DNA of 8,203 bases, taken from contig CAJTWA010000079.1 in assembly GCA_910580195.1 (NCBI GenBank), positions 1 through 8,203 on the forward strand, in the 5' to 3' direction. The DNA is from an uncultured Lachnospiraceae bacterium (GTDB lineage Bacteria; Bacillota; Clostridia; Lachnospirales; Lachnospiraceae). The position numbers were made by a program, and so were the translations under genes. Each line of letters begins with the position of its first letter. Position 1 is the first letter of the stretch. Shown piece after piece: positions 1 to 4,873 of the stretch. The notes beneath the pieces are model-generated. The model ran no database searches. It was given only the letters and a program-made list of their open reading frames with translations, and was not told the origin of the DNA.

Positions 1-3
1 ATT

Positions 4-19
4 CCCCCATGAATGGGGG
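4..19. repeat. short inverted repeat (C5/G5 hairpin)
   Basis: Six bases CCCCCA (4-9) pair with TGGGGG (14-19) around a four-base TGAA loop. It lies just upstream of the 31-50 terminator hairpin and has no T-run of its own. It may be the 3' end of a transcript from a plus-strand gene outside the window. Confidence 0.5.
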
Positions 20-30
20 CTAGGGGGTTG

Positions 31-50
31 AAGTGTCGAAGACACTTTTT
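31..50 (+). terminator. Rho-independent terminator of an upstream plus-strand gene
   Basis: AAGTGTC (31-37) pairs perfectly with GACACTT (41-47) around a GAA loop and runs into a T tract (45-50, then TATTTATT). The T tract lies on the plus strand, so it ends a plus-strand transcript whose gene is left of the window. It is not the terminator of the minus-strand gene at 209-1201, which converges on it. Confidence 0.7.
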
Positions 51-67
51 TATTTATTAGCCAATCT

Positions 68-169
68 CCGTTGCTTGCAGCAGGATCCATTTTTCTGCGA
101 GTTTGATATCCTGTTGCTTGAAGTGTTATAGAGGGAAAGGAGCTAGGGCGGGATGCCCGTTGCTTGCAG
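68..169. repeat. direct repeats of GTTGCTTGCAG in the 51-208 spacer
   Basis: The 13-mer CCGTTGCTTGCAG occurs at 68-80 and again at 157-169. After each copy comes a related ATCCATTT (84-91 and 177-184, give or take one base). A shorter relative, CTGTTGCTTG, sits at 111-120. Small hairpins lie between and beside them: GGGC/GCCC at 146-158 and TCCATT/AATGGA at 178-192. I see no gene here and no terminator for the minus-strand gene ending at 209. The spacer may be a decayed intergenic repeat element. Confidence 0.45.
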
Positions 170-208
170 TAGAGTAATCCATTTGGAATGGAGAAAGCCG
201 TTTTGGGG

Positions 209-1201
209 CTATTTTAAAAATTTGCTGTTGACATATGTTTCAGCCTCCTCTAAAGATTTCTGAAATTCCGTGATGTCTATGGAATCACATTCTGAGAGCA
301 GGACTTGGTTCATGCGGGCATTGGCATAGTCCCCTGCCATACGGTATGTTTTTCCATCTACGGTATCTTTGCCTGCTTTCCGGAATTCTTCCTGAAAGCA
401 GAAGTGCAAGTAATCCACGGTGTCACTGATCCGAAAGAAGCCTTTTGCGGACTGCTGGATGTGTTCTTCCAAGGTTGTGCCGTAGTCCTGATATTCCTGC
501 TCTGCGGAATTATCTTTGTCTTGGCTTTTTGCTGTGCGGATCCGTTCTGCGGTCAGTTCTTGGTAAGTATTGTCCGGGATTCCGTAGCCGTTTTCAGAAG
601 CATATTGGTAAATCTGGTACTGCCATAGCAGTTCCGCCTTGGCGCGTTCCATAAGTTCCCCTTCTGCGTATCCTTCCGCAGCTTTTTTCTGTACCGTGCA
701 GTAGAGCCAGTATCTGGTATCATAACCGGTGTCTAATGCGCAAGCGAGGGCTTCTGTATTTGGTGAGGGCGTGGTTTCTACGCCTTTTGGGGCTGGGAGC
801 CAGCCGCTTGTTTTGGCAAGGTATTCCTCCATAAAATCAGCGTTTTTGTATAAATCCCCTTCTTCTGTTTCCATATAGTATATACCGTCTGTGAAAAAGA
901 ACCGAAAACTTTTCCGTTTTCCATTTTCCTCAAGGAACGCTAGCACAAAATCCTGTTTCGGCTTGGCAACTTGCGTGGACGCCAATTTCGTTACCGGCGT
1001 CAATGCGCCCATGTTTTCCAAAAATTCTTCTATCTGTGCTTTTCCGAAATCTTCCGCATCTATTTTTACCGTATCTAATTGGATTTGAACAATATTGCCT
1101 GTGGCTGGCAGAGTTACAGCAGAGGGTTTACGCAAGGTTACAGCAGCGGTTAGCAGCAGAAGAGCGGCCGATAAGATTCCGGCGGATATTATTTTTTTCA
1201 T
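209..1201 (-). CDS. membrane-anchored exported protein, DUF5301-like plus SurA N-domain-like
   Basis: The product is 330 residues and of unknown function. Residues 1-22 (MKKIISAGIL then a run of L and A) form an uncleaved anchor or signal peptide with no lipobox cysteine. Residues about 30-130 (LPATGNIVQIQL, then FRFFFTDGIYYM and GDLYKN) resemble the small DUF5301-type extracytoplasmic domain of Firmicutes. Residues about 172-330 are helical and charged (LLWQYQIYQYASENG, GTTLEEHIQQSAKGFFRIS) and resemble the N-domain of clostridial SurA/PrsA-like chaperones, but no PPIase domain follows. Both assignments are from memory of family style. The start at 1201 has GGGGAGG seven bases upstream. The frame stays open to 1408, but that far start lies inside the -35 element and internal Met codons at 1312 and 1282 have poor or abutting ribosome sites. 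The gene diverges from the lipoprotein gene. No terminator is visible after its stop. Confidence 0.7.
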   Translation of the reverse strand: MKKIISAGILSAALLLLTAAVTLRKPSAVTLPATGNIVQIQLDTVKIDAEDFGKAQIEEFLENMGALTPVTKLASTQVAKPKQDFVLAFLEENGKRKSFRFFFTDGIYYMETEEGDLYKNADFMEEYLAKTSGWLPAPKGVETTPSPNTEALACALDTGYDTRYWLYCTVQKKAAEGYAEGELMERAKAELLWQYQIYQYASENGYGIPDNTYQELTAERIRTAKSQDKDNSAEQEYQDYGTTLEEHIQQSAKGFFRISDTVDYLHFCFQEEFRKAGKDTVDGKTYRMAGDYANARMNQVLLSECDSIDITEFQKSLEEAETYVNSKFLK

Positions 1202-1379
1202 TCCAATCCCTCCCCAAATGCGACGCAGGATTTCCTGATTTTCCAAATAGGTTTTCCAATGTATTATGGCATATTCCTGCATAAAATCTGTTAAAGTAAC
1301 TGTTAATCCCATTCCTTTCAGGAACAATATTGAGCCATGCCCTTTTTCATTTGCAGCACAAATACAATTTATAAATTTA

Positions 1380-1408
1380 ATGTTATAGTAAAAAAGTGAT
1401 TTTGTCAA
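1380..1408 (-). promoter_or_regulatory. sigma-A promoter for the minus-strand gene
   Basis: On the minus strand a perfect TTGACA (plus positions 1408-1403) is followed after 17 bp by TAACAT (1385-1380). An alternative -10, TATAAC (1387-1382), has only 15 bp spacing. Transcription would start near 1373, giving a leader of about 170 nt before the ATG at 1201. That is long enough for regulation or for an N-terminally extended product. Confidence 0.55.
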
Positions 1409-1489
1409 TCTATTGTTTTATATTTGTAAACATTTCTAAAACGGATTTTTGTGTAACTGGGCAAAAACAGAAACCAAGAAATTCAGTAG

Positions 1490-1518
1490 TTGCAATAATT
1501 GCCAGAAAAGAGTATAAT
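1490..1518 (+). promoter_or_regulatory. sigma-A promoter for the lipoprotein gene
   Basis: TTGCAA (1490-1495) and a perfect TATAAT (1513-1518) are separated by 17 bp. The predicted start near 1525 gives a leader of about 32 nt. The promoter also rules out the in-frame TTG at 1521 as the translation start. About 80 bp separate its -35 from that of the divergent minus-strand promoter. Confidence 0.75.
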
Positions 1519-1556
1519 ATTTGGGATTCACGTATAAGACTTTGAGGAGGTTGAGC

Positions 1557-2177
1557 ATGAAAAAACTATTTTCCATCAGCTTGGTGTGTTTGGCAATCGC
1601 CGGGCTTTTGACAGGATGTGGAAAATCTTTGGAGGCAGATCGTGATACCGTGTACGTACAGAAAAAAGGCTCAGTAACCAGTGCGGCTATCGCAGATTTT
1701 GACAAAGATTACTATGATGAGGAAGAGCTGAAAAAGTACGTTGACGAGCGGGTAGCGGATTATCAGGAGCAGCATGGGGAGGACAGCGTAAGCATTGACA
1801 AATTTTCCGTAGAAGAGGGCGTTGCAAAATTGTACATAGAGTACAAGGGATGCGAAGAATATGAAGACTTCAACGAAGTGACGCTGTTTTCCGGGACTGT
1901 CCCGCAGGCATTGGCCGAGGGCTTTGATTTCAATGCAGAGTTTACAGAAATCAAGGACGGCAAAGCGGCCGGGGCCGTTTCCAAGGATAAAATTACAGAT
2001 ACAGACGCAAAAGTAATTATTTTAAGCGAAAAGGTGGACGTAAAGGTGGATGGGACAATCCAATATGTATCTTCCCAATATACTACCATGAAGGCAAAAG
2101 ACACCGTGTCCATAAAGCTCCCGGAAGAGGCAGAGGACGGGGAAGAATCTGCACTGGTGTATGTGGTCTACCAGTAA
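1557..2177 (+). CDS. predicted lipoprotein of unknown function
   Basis: The product is 206 residues. The ATG at 1557 follows GAGGAGG by six bases. Residues 1-20 are a lipoprotein signal peptide (MKKLFSISLV, a hydrophobic core, then LLTG) and Cys21 completes the lipobox LTGC. Signal peptidase II should cut before Cys21, leaving a mature protein of about 186 residues tethered to the outer face of the membrane. The mature part is strongly acidic: DFDKDYYDEEELKKYVDE (48-65) is likely helical, and the rest (KLYIEYKG, VTLFSG, VIILSEKVDVKVDG, ALVYVVYQ) is mainly beta strand. I recognise the general style of lipoproteins found in Lachnospiraceae but no named domain. It is followed by a weak hairpin and then glyQS after 85 bp, so partial co-transcription with glyQS is possible. 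Confidence 0.85.
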   Translation: MKKLFSISLVCLAIAGLLTGCGKSLEADRDTVYVQKKGSVTSAAIADFDKDYYDEEELKKYVDERVADYQEQHGEDSVSIDKFSVEEGVAKLYIEYKGCEEYEDFNEVTLFSGTVPQALAEGFDFNAEFTEIKDGKAAGAVSKDKITDTDAKVIILSEKVDVKVDGTIQYVSSQYTTMKAKDTVSIKLPEEAEDGEESALVYVVYQ

Positions 2178-2210
2178 ACGGGCAGCAAGGAAAATGCAGC
2201 CTGCCGTTTT
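2176..2210 (+). terminator. weak terminator or attenuator hairpin after the lipoprotein gene
   Basis: AAACGG-G-CAG (2176-2185) pairs with CTGCCGTTT (2201-2209), nine pairs with one bulged G. Only four T follow (2207-2210). The stem begins in the TAA stop codon of the lipoprotein gene. It may partly terminate that transcript before glyQS. I see no strong promoter after it; TTGGAT (2209-2214), 18 bp, TATGTA (2233-2238) is a weak candidate. Confidence 0.4.
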
Positions 2211-2262
2211 GGATGGCTGGAACATGATAAGTTATGTACCCTAGAAAGGAATGGTAAAAAAT

Positions 2263-3660
2263 ATGGAAAAAACCATGGAAAAAATCGTGGCGTTGGCAAA
2301 AGCAAGGGGATTTGTATACCCCGGGTCTGAGATTTACGGAGGCCTTGCAAATACTTGGGATTACGGGAACCTCGGCGTAGAACTGAAAAACAATGTAAAG
2401 CAGGCGTGGTGGAAAAAATTTGTCACGGAAAACCCCTATAACGTTGGCGTGGACTGCGCCATCCTCATGAACCCACAGACATGGGTGGCCTCCGGGCATC
2501 TGGGCGGATTTTCCGATCCCCTGATGGACTGCCGGGACTGCCATGAACGGTTCCGCGCCGACCAGCTGATTGAAAATTTTGCAGAGGAAAAAGGCTTAGA
2601 GCTTAATGGCAGCGTGGATGGGTGGAGCCAAGAGCAGATGGTTTCCTTCATTGAGGAGCACCAAATCCCATGCCCCTCCTGCGGGAAACATAATTTCACC
2701 GATATCCGGCAGTTTAACCTGATGTTCAAGACCTTCCAAGGGGTTACGGAGGACGCAAAAAATACCGTGTACTTAAGGCCGGAAACTGCCCAAGGCATTT
2801 TCGTGAACTTTAAGAATGTCCAGAGGACTTCAAGGAAAAAAGTCCCCTTTGGCATCTGCCAGATTGGGAAATCCTTCCGGAATGAGATTACCCCCGGGAA
2901 TTTTACCTTCCGTACAAGGGAATTCGAGCAGATGGAGCTGGAATTTTTCTGCGTGCCCGGGACAGATTTGGAATGGTTCCAGTACTGGAGGAGTTTCTGC
3001 CATAACTGGCTGTTAAGCCTTGGCATGAAGGAGGAAGAACTGCGCTTAAGGGACCACGAGCCGGAAGAGCTGTCCTTCTACAGCAAGGCAACCACGGACT
3101 TTGAATTCCTGTTCCCCTTCGGCTGGGGCGAGCTTTGGGGGATTGCAGACCGTACCGACTACGACCTGACACGCCATCAGGAAACCTCCAAGCAGGACAT
3201 GAGTTATTTTGACGATGAAAAGAAAGAAAAGTACATCCCATACGTCATTGAGCCTTCCCTTGGGGCAGACCGTGTAGTGCTTGCATTCCTTTGCTCCGCC
3301 TATGACGAAGAAAACCTCGGAACCGAGGAAAAGCCTGACATGCGTACTGTGCTCCGGTTCCACCCAGCCCTTGCGCCTGTGAAAATCGGCGTCCTCCCTC
3401 TTTCCAAAAAATTGGGCGAAGGCGCAGAGAAGGTATTTGCCCAGCTTTCCAAGAAATATAACTGTGAGTACGACGACAGGGGGAACATCGGGAAACGCTA
3501 CCGCAGGCAGGATGAAATCGGGACGCCGTTCTGCGTGACTTACGATTTTGATTCCGAAAATGACGGGGCGGTGACCGTCCGGTTCCGTGACAGCATGGAG
3601 CAGGAGCGGGTGAAGATTGAAGAATTGGATGGGTATTTTGCAGATAAATTCGAGTTTTAA
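2263..3660 (+). CDS. glyQS: glycine--tRNA ligase, single-chain (alpha2) type
   Basis: This class II synthetase attaches glycine to tRNA-Gly in the cytoplasm using ATP. The product is 465 residues, the usual length for the homodimeric type (also called glyS). The N-terminus FVYPGSEIYGGLANTWDYG (17-35) is characteristic. Two CxxC pairs (C90/C93 and C137/C140) look like a zinc-binding insertion. LRPETAQGIFVNF (171-183) and the motif 2 region IGKSFRNEI to FRTREFEQMELEFF (201-229) form the active site. Motif 3 is EPSLGADRVVLAF (330-342). Residues about 373-465 are the anticodon-binding domain, with GNIGKRYRRQDEIGTPF (408-424). I chose the ATG at 2263 because the family starts MEKTM-KIV. The ATG at 2251 abuts AAAGGA with no spacer, whereas 2263 lies 12 bases past it, slightly far. 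No T-box leader is visible in the 85 bp upstream. All motifs are intact. Confidence 0.96.
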   Translation: MEKTMEKIVALAKARGFVYPGSEIYGGLANTWDYGNLGVELKNNVKQAWWKKFVTENPYNVGVDCAILMNPQTWVASGHLGGFSDPLMDCRDCHERFRADQLIENFAEEKGLELNGSVDGWSQEQMVSFIEEHQIPCPSCGKHNFTDIRQFNLMFKTFQGVTEDAKNTVYLRPETAQGIFVNFKNVQRTSRKKVPFGICQIGKSFRNEITPGNFTFRTREFEQMELEFFCVPGTDLEWFQYWRSFCHNWLLSLGMKEEELRLRDHEPEELSFYSKATTDFEFLFPFGWGELWGIADRTDYDLTRHQETSKQDMSYFDDEKKEKYIPYVIEPSLGADRVVLAFLCSAYDEENLGTEEKPDMRTVLRFHPALAPVKIGVLPLSKKLGEGAEKVFAQLSKKYNCEYDDRGNIGKRYRRQDEIGTPFCVTYDFDSENDGAVTVRFRDSMEQERVKIEELDGYFADKFEF

Positions 3661-3809
3661 GCAATGCTTGGCATAGCTGGCAAAAATTAGGGTCTAAGCC
3701 AGTGCTTGGCATAGCCGGCAAAAATTAGAGCCTAAGCCAGTGCTTGCTATAGCCGGCGAAAATTAGGGATTTAAGCCAATATGTGGTACAGCCGCCAAAG
3801 AGGAGGCTA
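3658..3809 (+). repeat. four tandem 37-39 bp units starting at the glyQS stop codon
   Basis: Units lie at 3658-3694, 3695-3732, 3733-3771 and 3772-3809. The first three closely share TAAGCCAGTGCTTGGCATAG and then CCGGCAAAAATTAG. The fourth is degenerate, keeping TAAGCCA and AGCCGCCAAAG. The first unit begins with the TAA of glyQS itself. In each good copy TGCTTGGC can pair with GCCGGCA around a three- to four-base loop. Some differences are tolerated by the stem, for example GGC/GCT in copy 1 against GGC/GCC in copy 2. No T-run follows on the plus strand. On the minus strand each stem is preceded by TTTTT, so the units are not ordinary terminators. Function is unknown. Confidence 0.85.
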
Positions 3810-4016
3810 TAAAGTACGACTTAGCTTCCCTTGGTATCCCATCGGAAGTATATGAAATATAACGTTGGAACACTGAAATACCCAACTTCTTTTTCCAGAA
3901 CGCTTCAAATAGCAGGATGTTAGGTACTGTAAGAAATAAATTTTTCGTTGCTATTTTGCGCCTAAGCGGAACAAAAGGAATGGGTGGTTACCATGAAAGA
4001 ATAGCCGCTACAATCT
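3810..4016. other. intergenic stretch, no supported gene
   Basis: No clear promoter or gene is visible. A 33-codon plus-strand frame (ATG 3917, stop 4016-4018, product starting MLGTVRNKFFVAIL) has only AGCAGG directly before the ATG. On the minus strand a frame of about 74 codons with no ATG is also open over the same DNA, from about 3988 down into the tandem repeats near 3766. Both read fairly protein-like, which suggests decayed coding sequence or a repeat element. A small inverted repeat, GTTGG/CCAAC, lies near 3863-3885. I would not annotate a protein here. Confidence 0.4.
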
Positions 4017-4061
4017 AAGAAGCGCAAAGCCCACAGAACTGCCAAGGGCTTTGCGCTTCTT
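4017..4061. terminator. perfect 16-bp inverted repeat, likely bidirectional terminator
   Basis: AAGAAGCGCAAAGCCC (4017-4032) pairs without mismatch with GGGCTTTGCGCTTCTT (4046-4061) around a 13-base loop. The outer AAGAAG/CTTCTT pairs give a short pyrimidine tail in either direction, but there is no long T-run. It lies 40 bp past the stop codon of the minus-strand GNAT remnant and so probably was its terminator. The perfect symmetry would also suit a mobile repeat end. Confidence 0.55.
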
Positions 4062-4101
4062 GCTGTTCGTGTGCATTGTATCTTTTTCCATAAACGGGAG
4101 A

Positions 4102-4553
4102 TTACAAGGCTAATTCCATAAGGATATATTTGCCTTGGCCTATGGCACAAAACATATTCTTCTTCCAAAAAGCATTACTTTGGGGGTTATCCATGCCAAC
4201 ACCAAGGCGTATGCTGCGAAAGCCCAATGTCCGCAAACATTCGGCACATTCCATGATAATTTGTGAGCCAGTGCTTTTCTTTTGGAAACCCATGTCCACC
4301 ATGAACAGACCAATGTAGGCAATATCATCTGCCGGATAACCAAGGATTAAGTCCATAATTGCATTCAGGACCCCGCTTTCTGCGTTTTTTTTTCAAGCTG
4401 TTTCCATTGAGTACAAAAAGCAATGAAATACTTCTTATTCCTATGTGTTTCTTCCCTCAGATTCAGTTTACGGTTTCGTTTGAATACGATACATGGATAA
4501 AAATTTAGTTGCCACAAAAGATTTCTATAATCAAATTGCCGCAAATTGGGCCA
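4102..4553 (-). pseudogene. GNAT-family N-acetyltransferase remnant, frameshifted
   Basis: The intact C-terminal part reads from the ATG at 4356 (84 residues, stop 4102-4104). It has MDLILGYPADD, then YIGLFMVDMGFQKKSTGSQI (acetyl-CoA binding strand and loop, with QKKSTGS replacing the usual Q/R-x-x-G-x-G/A), and MDNPQSNAFWKKNMF, typical of GNAT C-termini. Homology-like sequence continues upstream in the same frame (ESGVLNAIMDLI) to a TGA just before a run of nine A (plus-strand T9, 4385-4393). Immediately upstream, a different frame is open for 62 codons to 4553 and contains NLREETHRNKKYFIAF, which suits the region before the core of such GNATs. One extra A would join the two frames. No Met start or ribosome site for a full gene is evident. 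A short functional protein from 4356 is unlikely because the N-terminal half of the fold is missing. Confidence 0.7.
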
Positions 4554-4710
4554 TTATGGATGCCAAATAAATTTTTCATGCTGCATATTTCTCTTTCCAT
4601 AACAGTTTCTTCAGGCTATACATCTTCTGCCAAATTCTTTTTACAATGCAAAAACATGTTTGCACTAATCTTTTTCTTACATTCTAACAGCAAAAAACAA
4701 AAAAATAGAC

Positions 4711-4738
4711 TTGCTATTCTACCAAAATATGTTAAGAT
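4711..4738 (+). promoter_or_regulatory. promoter with extended -10 for ppdK
   Basis: TTGCTA (4711-4716), a 16-bp spacer and TAAGAT (4733-4738). TGT directly before the -10 makes an extended -10 element. The surrounding DNA (4681-4745) is very A/T-rich. A start near 4745 gives a leader of about 129 nt before the ppdK ATG, containing a small TGCCA/TGGCA hairpin (4763-4785). I recognise no known riboswitch in it. The rest of 4557-4710 holds no gene that I can support. Confidence 0.5.
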
Positions 4739-4873
4739 ATATATGTGCGCTGTGCAACTGAGTGCCACTTCTTTGTGTAATGGCAGGATATGGGGGTATG
4801 ATGGGGCAGTCCCTAATCAGCAAGCCGTATCCGCATAACAATAAACCAAAGTAAATTTTTAGGAGGAATTCAA

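Noticed and set aside
153..263. 36-codon plus-strand frame (MPVACSRVIH) after an AAAGGAG
   Set aside because: The spacing is long, the frame runs antisense into the end of the minus-strand gene, and there is no promoter or protein-like pattern.
1521..1556. TTG start that would extend the lipoprotein by 12 residues
   Set aside because: It lies before the predicted transcription start and would spoil the signal peptide; the ATG at 1557 has an ideal GAGGAGG.
3245..3721. 158-codon minus-strand frame opposite the glyQS 3' end
   Set aside because: It is antisense to a well-supported gene with all family motifs, and the sequence is rich in C, R, P and S as typical of shadow frames.
3658..3809. CRISPR array
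   Set aside because: The units are contiguous with no unique spacers, differ in sequence, and no cas genes are nearby.
3962..4168. 68-codon minus-strand frame through the inverted repeat
   Set aside because: It reads through the hairpin and overlaps the GNAT remnant in another frame; it is most likely a shadow.
4509..4838. 109-codon plus-strand frame in front of ppdK
   Set aside because: It lies in A/T-rich spacer, has no ribosome site, overlaps the ppdK promoter and reads as low-complexity, non-family sequence.
4745..4873. Riboswitch in the ppdK leader
   Set aside because: Only a small TGCCA/TGGCA hairpin is seen; no conserved aptamer core or terminator/anti-terminator pair is recognisable.
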